Below are positions 9,273 to 17,428 of a DNA stretch of 64,000 nucleotides, one piece after another. The position numbers and the translations under genes are program-made. The notes below the pieces were generated by a model. That model saw only the letters and a program-made list of their open reading frames with translations, was not told the origin of the DNA and searched no databases. This DNA is from Clostridium folliculivorans (GTDB taxonomy: Bacteria; Bacillota; Clostridia; Clostridiales; Clostridiaceae): NCBI RefSeq assembly GCF_024341905.1, contig NZ_BQXY01000013.1, positions 38,054 to 102,053 of the forward strand. The letters are read 5' to 3'. Positions within the stretch are counted from its first letter, which is position 1; every line of letters begins with the position of its first letter.

Positions 9273-9280
9273 GGGGAATC

Positions 9281-9546
9281 ATGAATGAAGAACAAAAAAA
9301 GTATTGGAATTATTAGAAGTTGCCAAAGGGCAAATTGATGGGCTTATTAAAATAATAGAAGAGGAAAAATACTGTGTAAGTGTTTCTAATCAGACTATTG
9401 ATGTACAAGATCTTCTTAAGAAAGCTAATTTACTTGTTTTAAGGCAGAACATACAGCATTGTGTTAAAGATGTTGTTTTAAATGATAGAGTTGAAAAGAA
9501 ATTAGATGAAATAATGGATATTTTAGAGAAATTTATTGAAAAGTGA
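9281..9546 (+). CDS. csoR: CsoR/DUF156-family metal-sensing repressor, needs a -1 frameshift
   Basis: The ATG at 9281 follows AGGGGG at ideal distance, but its frame stops after 11 codons (TAG at 9314-9316). The rest of the protein is in the -1 frame from 9301: VLELLEVAKGQIDGL, then IIEEEKYC and NIQHCVKD, the DUF156 pattern (K/RGQI..I...IEE..YC, and a second Cys). The switch lies exactly at A_AAA_AAG (9295-9301), a classic -1 slippery heptamer, inside a 7-A run. Joined, it gives about 87 aa, a normal length. The alternatives are transcript slippage, a real mutation, a sequencing error in the A run, or a start at TTG 9304 without an SD. The residue four before the second Cys is Asn, where copper CsoRs usually have His. 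It should repress copA/copZ. Confidence 0.72.
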
Positions 9547-9692
9547 TTTGTAAAAAGAAGTTATTAGACTTATAAGAAATTAAAATGCAAAAAGCTTAAA
9601 AATAACAAGCATAAATATGTCCAAATATTATGATTTATTAAATAAAGCATATTAAAACAATAATTCTAAATAATAAAAAAGAGGTGTGCACT

Positions 9693-12149
9693 TTGGAAAA
9701 AAGTTTAAAAATAGAAGGAATGACTTGTGCATCTTGTGCCAAAGCTGTAGAAAGAGCTTCTAAAAAGTTACAAGGTGTTGTTGAAGCAAACGTAAATTTT
9801 GCTACTGAAAAGCTGAGTGTAAGGTTTGATGAATCAAAAGTGTCTATAACAGATATTCAAGCTGCTGTTGAAAAAGCAGGGTATAAGGCTGTAATCGAGG
9901 CTACCAGTAAAACTTTTAAGATAGAAGGAATGACTTGTGCTGCATGTGCAAAAAACATTGAAAGAGTAACTAGAAAACTTGATGGTGTAATTGAATCTAA
10001 TGTGAATTTTGCAACAGAAAATTTAAGCATAAACTATGAACCATCAAAGCTTAGAGTCTCTGATATAAAAAAGGCTGTAGAAAAGGCTGGATATAAAGCT
10101 CTTGACAAGGAAGTTTCAGTTGATGAAGATAAGGAAAAGAAAGAGAAAGAAATAAAGCTATTATGGAAAAAGTTTATTATTTCCGCCATCTTTACAGTGC
10201 CACTTCTTGCCATTGCCATGGGGCATATGTTAGGCGACAAGTTTGGGTATAGTCTTCCAGAAATGATTGATCCTATGATGAATCCTAAAAACTTTGGAAT
10301 AGTTCAGTTGGCTTTAGTAATACCAGTCATAATTGCAGGAAATAGATTTTTTAGAGTTGGTTTTAAATCTCTAGTAAGAAAAAGTCCTAATATGGACTCC
10401 TTAATAGCAATGGGCACTTCAGCAGCATTTTTATACGGAATCTTTGCAGTAGCACAGATTTATAGAGGTAATACTGAATATACAAAAGATTTATACTTTG
10501 AATCTGCGGGAGTAATTATAACCCTAATAACCTTAGGTAAATATTTAGAAGCAGTAACAAAAGGAAAGACTTCTGAAGCTATTAAAAAGCTTATGGGGCT
10601 TGTACCTAAAACAGCAATAATAATAAAAGATGGAAAAGAGATAGAAATCTCAATAGACGAAGTTGAAGTAGGAGACCTCATACTTGTTAAGCCTGGTGAA
10701 AAAATGCCTGTAGACGGAGAAGTAGTTGAAGGAATGACTTCTGTAGATGAATCTATGCTTACAGGAGAAAGTATACCTGTAGAAAAGAATATTGGTGACA
10801 AGATAATTGGTGCAAGCATCAATAAAAATGGTTCTATAAAATACAGGGCTACTAGAGTTGGTAAAGACACTGCATTAGCTCAAATTATAAAGCTTGTTGA
10901 AGATGCACAAGGATCCAAAGCCCCAATTGCAAAATTAGCAGATGTAATTTCAGGTTATTTTGTTCCTGTAGTTATGTCAATTGCTATTCTTTCAGCATTA
11001 GCATGGTACTTTATTGGTGGTCAAACTTCAGTATTTGCACTTACTATATTTATATCGGTTCTTGTGATAGCATGCCCATGTGCTTTAGGACTTGCAACTC
11101 CAACTGCAATAATGGTTGGGACTGGTAAAGGGGCGGAATATGGAGTCTTAATAAAGAGTGGAGTAGCGTTAGAAACTGCTCATAAGGTGAAGACTATCGT
11201 ATTTGATAAAACAGGTACTATAACAGAAGGAAAACCAAAGGTTACAAATGTAGTTGTTACAGGAAACATATCAGAAGATGATTTACTCCAACTAGCAGCA
11301 TCTGCAGAAAAAGGTTCCGAGCATCCACTTGGAGAAGCTATAGTAAAAGGTGCGGAGGAGAAGAATTTAGAACTTAAGAATTTAGACTTTTTCAAAGCAA
11401 TACCTGGATATGGAATTGAAGTGAAGATTGATGATAAAGATATACTACTAGGTAATAGAAAGCTTATGGTAGAAAGAAATATCTCATTAGAAAACTTGGA
11501 GGAAACTTCGCATACCCTTGCAAACGAAGGCAAGACACCAATGTATATAGCAATTGAGAAAAATATAGCTGGAATCATTGCTGTTGCTGATACTGTGAAA
11601 GAAAACAGCAAAAAGGCAATTGAAGAGCTTCACAAAATGGGGATAGAAGTAGCGATGATTACAGGGGATAACAAAAGAACTGCTGAAGCTATAGCTAAAC
11701 AAGTTGGAATAGATAGGATATTAGCTGAAGTTCTTCCGCAGGATAAGGCCAATGAGGTTAAGAAACTTCAATCAGAAGGAAAGAAGGTTGCAATGGTTGG
11801 AGATGGTATAAATGATGCTCCAGCTCTAGCTCAAGCAGATATAGGTATTGCTATAGGTTCTGGTACAGACGTTGCAATGGAATCGGCAGACATAGTTCTT
11901 ATGAGAAGTGACCTAATGGATGTACCAACTGCAATTCAATTGAGTAAAAAGACCATAACAAATATTAAAGAAAATTTATTTTGGGCTTTTGGGTACAATA
12001 CTCTAGGAATACCTGTTGCTATGGGAATCTTATATATTTTTGGAGGACCTCTCTTAAATCCTATTATAGCAGCTGCAGCCATGAGTTTTAGTTCAGTATC
12101 TGTTTTATTAAATGCATTAAGATTAAAAGGGTTTAAACCAGCAAAATAG
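9693..12149 (+). CDS. copA: Copper-exporting P1B-type ATPase
   Basis: An 818-aa ATPase with two N-terminal HMA domains (MTCASC near residue 11 and MTCAAC near 83), eight predicted membrane helices, the Cu(I)-binding CPC motif in ACPCALG, phosphorylation motif DKTGT, HP motif in GSEHPLG, and GDGINDAPA. These define a Cu(I) exporter of the P1B-1 group, which moves Cu(I) out of the cytosol. I favour TTG at 9693 because GAGGTG lies 7 bases upstream; a GTG at 9684 overlaps that site. It lies downstream of csoR and 62 bases before copZ, so CsoR control is likely. No 11-bp repeats occur here, so the cytosolic and envelope responses appear separate. Confidence 0.95.
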   Translation: MEKSLKIEGMTCASCAKAVERASKKLQGVVEANVNFATEKLSVRFDESKVSITDIQAAVEKAGYKAVIEATSKTFKIEGMTCAACAKNIERVTRKLDGVIESNVNFATENLSINYEPSKLRVSDIKKAVEKAGYKALDKEVSVDEDKEKKEKEIKLLWKKFIISAIFTVPLLAIAMGHMLGDKFGYSLPEMIDPMMNPKNFGIVQLALVIPVIIAGNRFFRVGFKSLVRKSPNMDSLIAMGTSAAFLYGIFAVAQIYRGNTEYTKDLYFESAGVIITLITLGKYLEAVTKGKTSEAIKKLMGLVPKTAIIIKDGKEIEISIDEVEVGDLILVKPGEKMPVDGEVVEGMTSVDESMLTGESIPVEKNIGDKIIGASINKNGSIKYRATRVGKDTALAQIIKLVEDAQGSKAPIAKLADVISGYFVPVVMSIAILSALAWYFIGGQTSVFALTIFISVLVIACPCALGLATPTAIMVGTGKGAEYGVLIKSGVALETAHKVKTIVFDKTGTITEGKPKVTNVVVTGNISEDDLLQLAASAEKGSEHPLGEAIVKGAEEKNLELKNLDFFKAIPGYGIEVKIDDKDILLGNRKLMVERNISLENLEETSHTLANEGKTPMYIAIEKNIAGIIAVADTVKENSKKAIEELHKMGIEVAMITGDNKRTAEAIAKQVGIDRILAEVLPQDKANEVKKLQSEGKKVAMVGDGINDAPALAQADIGIAIGSGTDVAMESADIVLMRSDLMDVPTAIQLSKKTITNIKENLFWAFGYNTLGIPVAMGILYIFGGPLLNPIIAAAAMSFSSVSVLLNALRLKGFKPAK

Positions 12150-12211
12150 TTATACTACATGATAAATATTTAAACAGTCATATAATTTTTTCAAAACAAG
12201 GAGGAATAAAA

Positions 12212-12427
12212 ATGAAAAAGAAAATATTAGTTGAGGGAATGAGTTGTGGTCACTGCGTTAGCCATGTTAAGGAGGCCTTAAGCGGACTTAATGGAGTAAC
12301 CGGTGTTGATATTAATTTAACTGCTAAGACAGCAATACTTGAAGCAATAGAGGATATAAATGATCAGGAAATAAAATCAGCTATTGACGAAGCAGGATAT
12401 GATGTTGTTGGAATAGAAAATCTATAG
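12212..12427 (+). CDS. copZ: Copper chaperone CopZ (single HMA domain)
   Basis: A 71-aa HMA-domain protein with the metal site GMSCGHC near residues 9-15. The Cys-x-x-Cys binds Cu(I), and the His between them resembles clostridial and Bacillus CopZ. It hands copper to the CopA N-terminal domains. It has an AGGAGG ribosome binding site and lies just after copA, ending at a strong bidirectional terminator, so csoR-copA-copZ is probably one unit. Confidence 0.93.
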   Translation: MKKKILVEGMSCGHCVSHVKEALSGLNGVTGVDINLTAKTAILEAIEDINDQEIKSAIDEAGYDVVGIENL

Positions 12428-12457
12428 TTAAATAGTGAATTAGTTTAACAGTCAAAT

Positions 12458-12497
12458 AAAAGGTCATTAGGTAATAATTATTACTCGATGACCTTTT
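12458..12497. terminator. Bidirectional terminator between copZ and the nuclease-like gene
   Basis: AAAGGTCAT pairs with ATGACCTTT, and inside lies GTAATAA/TTATTAC, so the whole 40 bases fold into one long hairpin. Both ends carry an A-run/T-run, which suits the two convergent genes (copZ forward, 12523-13773 reverse). Confidence 0.85.
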
Positions 12498-12522
12498 TGT
12501 TGTTTGAAATTGTTGAGTTAAT

Positions 12523-13773
12523 TTACTTACAAATCTTAAATAATATATTATAGTCACAACCAAACTTACAAATACTATCACAGTGCTTATATAAGTCAGA
12601 AAAAAGTAAGTATTTAAAAGAAACATAATCCTTATCTCTTAGCGAAGGGCGTGTAAGTTGTGCAATTATTTCTTTTTCTCTAGAATCTGGAGCCACCAGA
12701 AAAAAGTTATATCGTCTATCCCCAAGAGATGCAGCTAAATCGCTAAGTCGAAGTATACCAGAATAGATGGAAGTGCTTTTTTCAATTTCAAAAGCACATT
12801 CAATTTGATTGGTATTCTTTTTCAACCAAATAACATCTATCAAGGAAACTGTTTTATTAACATCTGAATTAAGATTCAACTCTGGTAGATTAGATATAGT
12901 TAGAAAGCTTAGGCTTTTACCATCCATGGTTTTATTTCTATCGTTGTTTGCTACAAAGACATCATATCCTAAACTATTACCAATCTCAGTTAGCAAAAAC
13001 TGCATCTTCAGATGCTCATTTTCCTGTTTGAGGTCTTTTTCTATTTCTTCATGTCGTTTTTTAACAACAGCTTCAAGTTTCTTTTTTTCAAAGGTTAATG
13101 CAGTTTCCCAATTTTCGGAGATTGCGATTTTGCCTATGCCAATATCAAATAGAAGACCACAGAAGGCACCTAAATCTTTCGAAAGGTACGAAATAAAATC
13201 TTCGTTAACCTTCAATATAGTTTCTCTCATGGATAGGTAATCAGGCCAAGAACCAAGTTTCTTTTTTTCATTGAAAAGTGCATTGAATCCACTTACAATA
13301 GCAGTGTTAAAAGGTGGAATAACTGTAGGATGAAGAAAATATAAAATATTAGCAACAGCTGGTCCAAGTCCTTTTATATTGCAATTATCCAATTTTATAA
13401 TTTCTCTTATAATCTTATCTTCATTATTTGCTAACAAACAATTTTCAAGAAATTCTCCGAAAGCCATTTTGTTATTTTCATTTTCATAAATGTCTGGTAT
13501 TCTTAACTTTGGTTTCCAATAAAAAGGATGGGCAGCTCCCATAAAGACTTGCTTTTGTTCGGTAATACAATTTAGAACAAATTCTAGTGGTGAGCCTTTA
13601 AAATCTGTTCCGAAGGTATTATTCTTTATTGAATTAATAGTATTGATTACACCGCGTCGAATTGTTCTAAAAGCTTTTAAACGAGTGTTGTTATCAATAA
13701 ACCAACTATTATAAACTGACTCACAATCTTGCTTGTATACTTGTATTAAATCAATGAAGTTTGAAGTTATCAA
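12523..13773 (-). CDS. Unrecognised DNA-binding/nuclease-like protein (HhH-like middle, PD-(D/E)xK-like C-terminus)
   Basis: A 416-aa soluble protein that I do not recognise as a named family. Residues about 130-165 (IKGLGPAVANILYFLHP, then PPFNTAIVSG) look like the helix-hairpin-helix and following strand of HhH base-excision glycosylases, but with Asn where the catalytic Asp would be. A Lys/Glu-rich coiled coil follows (about 225-265). The C-terminal part has IDVIWL and, 18 residues on, AFEIEKSTSIYSG, which resembles the D...ExE/K core of PD-(D/E)xK nucleases. That combination suggests a restriction- or repair-like enzyme acting on damaged or modified DNA. It has no methylase beside it and is convergent with copZ. 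Both domain calls are by eye. Confidence 0.5.
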   Translation of the reverse strand: MITSNFIDLIQVYKQDCESVYNSWFIDNNTRLKAFRTIRRGVINTINSIKNNTFGTDFKGSPLEFVLNCITEQKQVFMGAAHPFYWKPKLRIPDIYENENNKMAFGEFLENCLLANNEDKIIREIIKLDNCNIKGLGPAVANILYFLHPTVIPPFNTAIVSGFNALFNEKKKLGSWPDYLSMRETILKVNEDFISYLSKDLGAFCGLLFDIGIGKIAISENWETALTFEKKKLEAVVKKRHEEIEKDLKQENEHLKMQFLLTEIGNSLGYDVFVANNDRNKTMDGKSLSFLTISNLPELNLNSDVNKTVSLIDVIWLKKNTNQIECAFEIEKSTSIYSGILRLSDLAASLGDRRYNFFLVAPDSREKEIIAQLTRPSLRDKDYVSFKYLLFSDLYKHCDSICKFGCDYNILFKICK

Positions 13774-13975
13774 TATTATAGCACCTTCTTATTATAAATT
13801 TATGTGTAAATATAGAATATAAGTTCTATATATAACTAATAATCCCTTTTTTAATGTAATAAATAATGGAAATAAAATTAATTATTTTAAAAGAGTATTG
13901 GAAAATATTCAGAGAATTGTCTTCCGTGATTACAACTATAATTTAAGTTTAAGGTTATAAAAAATACTAAAATCA

Positions 13976-14000
13976 AAAAACCGGTATTAAACCGGTTTTT
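13976..14000. terminator. Terminator after the 161-aa membrane protein gene
   Basis: AAAACCGGT and ACCGGTTTT form a stem with a short ATTA loop, with an A-run and a T-run on the two sides. It lies 28 bases past the stop of the reverse-strand gene at 14029-14514. Confidence 0.8.
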
Positions 14001-14028
14001 ACATAATAGGGGATTAGTTTATATTAAA

Positions 14029-14514
14029 TTACATTTTCATTTGGCCCATTTTACCAACAATCTCTGGATTAACCATACCAAATATCATTGCTATATGTGC
14101 AACTACTAGGAATCCACCTACTAGTATGAAATGTATTTTCATCTTTTCGTTATCCGATTTATTTTTGAATATTAATCCTAGTTCTAAGAGAGCTAGAGGT
14201 AATAGGAAGACAACACCGCTTAAGTAGAAACCAACAGCAACTACGTCTACCCATGTATGCCATCCACCTGTTTGGGTTAATGGAATTACTGCGTTTATAA
14301 AAAGATAAATGAAGATTCCGGTAAAATAAAATCCATCGAAGATAGAAACAACTTTGTTTAAAGTTCTTATACCACCACTTTGTATCCTATTAAATATGAT
14401 GAAAAACTCTGTTATTGTAAGAGTTTCAGCACATATAACAGGTACAGCCATAAAAATTAATAGATTCCAAGGCTGATTGTCAGCTAATAAGGACATATAA
14501 TGAGTCATATTCAT
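14029..14514 (-). CDS. Unknown four-helix membrane protein of the metal regulon
   Basis: A 161-aa membrane protein with four clear hydrophobic helices, conserved-looking acids inside the membrane (AETLTITEFFIIF), a Gly-Trp-His-Thr-Trp patch in the central loop, and a Met/His-rich C-terminus (AHIAMIFGMVNPEIV, then MGQMKM). I do not recognise a characterised function; it may belong to one of the DUF families of small clostridial permease-like proteins. The start has AGGAGG 7 bases before ATG. Its promoter carries two 11-bp CTTCATA repeats, so it belongs with the copper-related genes. Met- and His-rich ends often bind Cu(I)/Cu(II), but that is inference. Confidence 0.65.
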   Translation of the reverse strand: MNMTHYMSLLADNQPWNLLIFMAVPVICAETLTITEFFIIFNRIQSGGIRTLNKVVSIFDGFYFTGIFIYLFINAVIPLTQTGGWHTWVDVVAVGFYLSGVVFLLPLALLELGLIFKNKSDNEKMKIHFILVGGFLVVAHIAMIFGMVNPEIVGKMGQMKM

Positions 14515-14545
14515 AATTTGTACCTCCTAAATATTTTATGTGAAA

Positions 14546-14578
14546 ATGTTAACATAAAGTTATGAAGAAGTTATGAAG
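14546..14578 (-). promoter_or_regulatory. Two 11-bp-phased CTTCATA repeats plus -10 box
   Basis: On the reverse strand, CTTCATA half-sites occupy 14578-14572 and 14567-14561 (11-bp step). After exactly 9 bp comes TAACAT (14551-14546) as the -10. It reads into the gene ending at 14029. Same design as the promoter at 8772-8826, with a weaker -10. Confidence 0.72.
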
Positions 14579-14774
14579 AAAACGGATAGTATGTAGTTTA
14601 TTATGGAATACATTACAGATTTTACAAAATAATTATTTATGTTTAATATATAGTGGTAGTTAATTTATATCCAGAGAGTTAATCGGAAAGAGTTAAGAAA
14701 ATAAATATTAAAAATAGCAGTGTTGTTTATATTTGAACAAAAACTAATTTCTTTAATATCTTGTTATTAAAGAA

Positions 14775-14804
14775 AAAAGAATGCCTTGTTACAGCATTCT
14801 TTTT
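14775..14804 (-). terminator. Terminator after the HMA/cupredoxin membrane protein gene
   Basis: AAAAGAATGC and GCATTCTTTT form a 10-bp stem just past the stop of the reverse-strand 605-aa gene. T-runs exist in both directions. Confidence 0.8.
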
Positions 14805-14827
14805 ACAAAACTAGTTTAAATCATGAA

Positions 14828-16645
14828 CTAATTAAAATACTTACTTCTTATTTCTTCTAAATTTTTATTCTTAAGATCATCAACTACTTCTATTATTCCT
14901 ATGAACTGGTTATCTTTAAGAATAGCGTAGCTAGTAGTTGAGGTAGGAACAAATTCAACTACATTTATTCCCTTCTTAAATGTAAATTCACTTAGTTTTT
15001 TTCCTGTTACAGTATCTAAGATCTGATATGTTCCTTCTGGATTATCGAACTTAGTCATATCAAAGGTAAGCTTAGTTGTTGAATTACTGCTAGTCACTAC
15101 TATTGCAGGCTTTAATTCATATCCAATTCCATTAAATTTAGCACTTAGGTTCTTGCCAGTACCGGACGCTTTATTAATTAATGTTTCTGTAGGTACTTTA
15201 GTTAAATCATTACCGTATATACTACTGCTTTGAGCGGCTGAGCCATCAGTTACTGGACCCGCACAGCAACTAGGACCTGTGCTTGGAGGTGGTAGTGAAG
15301 GATCTGATTTGGATGTATCAACAGTATCTAGTTTATCTACAACCTTAATGACACCTCTTATCATACCCATCCAGCAGCTAAAGTTTATATCTTTATCACC
15401 AGGGGTAAACTCAATAACATTTTCTCCGCTTTTTAATTTCTTTTCAACATTTAATGATTGTGCAACAACTGAATTATTACAAGAGTTAAGTTCTTTTCCG
15501 TCTATTATCCACTTAACTGGAATTCCTTTTTGTACATAAAATGAATTAGGAGTGTAACCATTAGTATTTGCAGTCATATTTATAGTTTGAACCCCATCTT
15601 TTATAGTTGCTTTCGCTACATTTGAATTAGATGAATCTTTAGAGGTTCCTCCTAATAAAGTGGTAGTACCTCCAGATAGTGCTGTCAAAGGATTAACGTT
15701 TATACCAGCTAAGATAAATCCTCTATTTCCCATAATTAAGCCAAGTACTATAATCAATACACCGCTAAGTTTAAGAATTTTCTTTGTATAACCTTTACTT
15801 AATAATCCAGATAAAGCACCAAAAGTAAGCATCAAAGGTACTGTACCTAATGAAAAAATTAACATAGATAGAGCACCTTTAAAGGCGCTTCCTGTACCTA
15901 GTGCAAAAAGCTGCATTGTTTGAAGTGGACCACAAGGCATAAGGCCATTTAATAATCCCACTATAAAAGGTGAACCAGACTTATTTTTTATTTTGCACGC
16001 TGTATGAGGCAATTTTATCTGGAAGGATCTAAAAAATTTAAAACCAGCCATGTTAAAGCCCATCATTATCATAAATGCTCCGGCAATTATTTGCATCGTA
16101 GCTTTAGCCGTAATAGAAAGTGAGAATATTGAACCTAAAGCACCAATTATTCCACCTAATATAGTATAAGAAGCAACTCTTCCCATGTTATATAGTAGAG
16201 CTGGTTTTATAGCATCAAACTTGCTTTCACTATCATTTTTTATACTCTGAGAAAGCATAATTCCTCCGCACATTCCAACGCAATGTATAGAGGTAAGAAT
16301 ACCAACTAGAAATAAAACAGTATAAGAAGCATTAGCAAGTTTAGAATCCATATCAAAGCCGCTAGTCCTTACACCAAGGAAAGCTATTGCAGCCACTATT
16401 ATCAGTGTTCCTATAAACTTATAATCATTTGATTTTTCCGTTCCATAGCCAGCTTTTTTTATTGAAGCTTTAATTTGCGATAGGGTGCAAAGATCTTCTT
16501 CGTATTCTACAACTGCAAATTCTCCGCTATAATTAGCTTTTACACTTATAATACCGTCTAATTTTTTGATGGCCTTTTCAACCCTATGCTCACAAGATGT
16601 ACAAGTCATTTCATAAACTTTAATTTTCTCACGCCTAGTACTCAT
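14828..16645 (-). CDS. HMA + DsbD/TauE-like membrane domain + cupredoxin-like protein
   Basis: A 605-aa multidomain protein. Residues 1-68 form an HMA domain (MTCTSC near 14-19). About residues 75-325 form a six- to eight-helix domain with ILTSIHCVGMCGGIML, the mark of the DsbD_2/sulfite-exporter-like family tied to copper-site biogenesis. About residues 345-435 form a cupredoxin-like domain whose ligand candidates are Cys in ELNSCNN and Cys/Met in NFSCWMGM. A linker with CC follows, then a second beta-rich domain (about 490-590) without obvious ligands. It probably takes Cu(I) from the cytosol and delivers it to, or holds it at, the outer face. AGGAGG precedes the ATG. The promoter at 16763-16795 is a weaker member of the 11-bp repeat set. 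Confidence 0.8.
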   Translation of the reverse strand: MSTRREKIKVYEMTCTSCEHRVEKAIKKLDGIISVKANYSGEFAVVEYEEDLCTLSQIKASIKKAGYGTEKSNDYKFIGTLIIVAAIAFLGVRTSGFDMDSKLANASYTVLFLVGILTSIHCVGMCGGIMLSQSIKNDSESKFDAIKPALLYNMGRVASYTILGGIIGALGSIFSLSITAKATMQIIAGAFMIMMGFNMAGFKFFRSFQIKLPHTACKIKNKSGSPFIVGLLNGLMPCGPLQTMQLFALGTGSAFKGALSMLIFSLGTVPLMLTFGALSGLLSKGYTKKILKLSGVLIIVLGLIMGNRGFILAGINVNPLTALSGGTTTLLGGTSKDSSNSNVAKATIKDGVQTINMTANTNGYTPNSFYVQKGIPVKWIIDGKELNSCNNSVVAQSLNVEKKLKSGENVIEFTPGDKDINFSCWMGMIRGVIKVVDKLDTVDTSKSDPSLPPPSTGPSCCAGPVTDGSAAQSSSIYGNDLTKVPTETLINKASGTGKNLSAKFNGIGYELKPAIVVTSSNSTTKLTFDMTKFDNPEGTYQILDTVTGKKLSEFTFKKGINVVEFVPTSTTSYAILKDNQFIGIIEVVDDLKNKNLEEIRSKYFN

Positions 16646-16762
16646 TAAAATCCTCCTAATTGGTTTATTAGAGATTAAACTAACTTACTTATTACATTAA
16701 TTAAATTTAACCACTTGATAAATTTAATTAATGTATAAGTAGTTATTAAAAAATATAATTCA

Positions 16763-16795
16763 AGTATACAAAATTAATATGTGTTTTTTATGAAG
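16763..16795 (-). promoter_or_regulatory. Weaker 11-bp repeat promoter before the 605-aa gene
   Basis: On the reverse strand, CTTCATA (16795-16789) is followed one 11-bp step later by the degenerate ACACATA (16784-16778), then after exactly 9 bp by TATACT (16768-16763). The spacing matches the other six promoters even though the second half-site is poor, so I count it as a probable member. Confidence 0.5.
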
Positions 16796-16843
16796 ATGAA
16801 ATCTACATAATTACTTAATTGTAAATAAATTGTTAACTGCGAT

Positions 16844-16871
16844 TTGAAATTTAACAATAAAAAGCTATGAT
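16844..16871 (+). promoter_or_regulatory. Promoter for a 38-codon ORF
   Basis: TTGAAA (16844-16849), a 16-bp spacer and TATGAT (16866-16871) make a plausible sigma-A promoter on the forward strand, 43 bases before the small ORF at 16914. Confidence 0.5.
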
Positions 16872-16913
16872 AAGGTAGTTAATTAATAGAATATGATTGG
16901 GAGGTGACACCTT

Positions 16914-17030
16914 ATGAACATTATTTTAAATAGTAATAGTAAGAGGGGATATGATATGAAAAGTATTTTGGTTACGAATGATTACGCATTTATAAATTTT
17001 TTGATAAAAAAGTTAATATGGATGTGGTAG
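16914..17030 (+). CDS. Possible 38-aa small protein (unrecognised, maybe a remnant)
   Basis: An ATG at 16914 preceded by GGGAGGTGA and a plausible promoter opens a 38-codon frame. The inner stretch MKSILVTNDYAFINFL has its own ATG and looks like the first strand and helix of a longer protein. Shifting frame near the A-run at 17005-17012 continues the reading for only a few more residues. It may be a true small peptide or the start of a decayed gene. I cannot assign a function. Two large hairpins follow at 17125-17214. Confidence 0.35.
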   Translation: MNIILNSNSKRGYDMKSILVTNDYAFINFLIKKLIWMW

Positions 17031-17124
17031 ATATGTAATGAATAATTTTAAGTCTCAAACGAATTGTTAGAATTTGAAGTGTGTTGTTAAATGGAAGATT
17101 TTATAACATGATTAAAAGTAAAAT

Positions 17125-17214
17125 GTCTTATAGGAGACACGGGGATGTCCCTATAAGACTATAATATAATAATATAGATAAATTTATGGTAAGTGGTGTC
17201 TAACTTTATCTATA
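17125..17214. repeat. Two adjacent hairpins in an intergenic stretch
   Basis: GTCTTATAGG and CCTATAAGAC (17125-17159) form a perfect 10-bp stem with an inner GACA/TGTC and a GC-rich loop. It is followed by TATAGATAAA and TTTATCTATA (17173-17214), a second 10-bp inverted repeat. Neither has a strong T-run in the forward direction. They fill most of the gap between the 38-codon ORF and the small reverse-strand gene and may be an RNA element or a small palindromic repeat. Confidence 0.5.
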
Positions 17215-17231
17215 TTAGAATATAGCAATAA

Positions 17232-17390
17232 TTATGAAGCTTTGGTTTCTACATTTTTATTATTAGATTCTATATAAAGGTTATTATAAGTATTCATTAT
17301 GGATTGTTCTTCAAAGTTAAATCTTTCAACTAACTTTATAGAATAATCATTTCTATATTTTTTGCTAAATAGAAATTTTAAAAAATCCAT
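17232..17390 (-). CDS. 52-aa small protein under the strongest array of the metal regulon
   Basis: The reverse strand has ATG at 17390 with a near-perfect ribosome binding site (AAGAGGAGGAG) and 52 codons ending TAA at 17232. The peptide begins MDFLKFLFSKKYRNDYS, is Lys/Asn-rich with no Cys, and has one amphipathic region; I recognise no family. Four 11-bp-spaced repeats and a -10 box (17429-17483) lie just upstream, as many sites as at the best promoter of the set. That makes it a real, probably strongly induced gene. Possible roles are a small regulator, a kinase or protease adaptor, or a membrane-associated peptide; none is shown by sequence. Confidence 0.65.
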   Translation of the reverse strand: MDFLKFLFSKKYRNDYSIKLVERFNFEEQSIMNTYNNLYIESNNKNVETKAS

Positions 17391-17428
17391 CTCTCTCTCC
17401 TCCTCTTAACTGTAATGACCTTAATCCA

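Noticed and set aside
11180..11611. Long open frame on the reverse strand inside copA
   Set aside because: A shadow of the copA coding bias; no ribosome binding site and Ser/Phe-rich nonsense composition.
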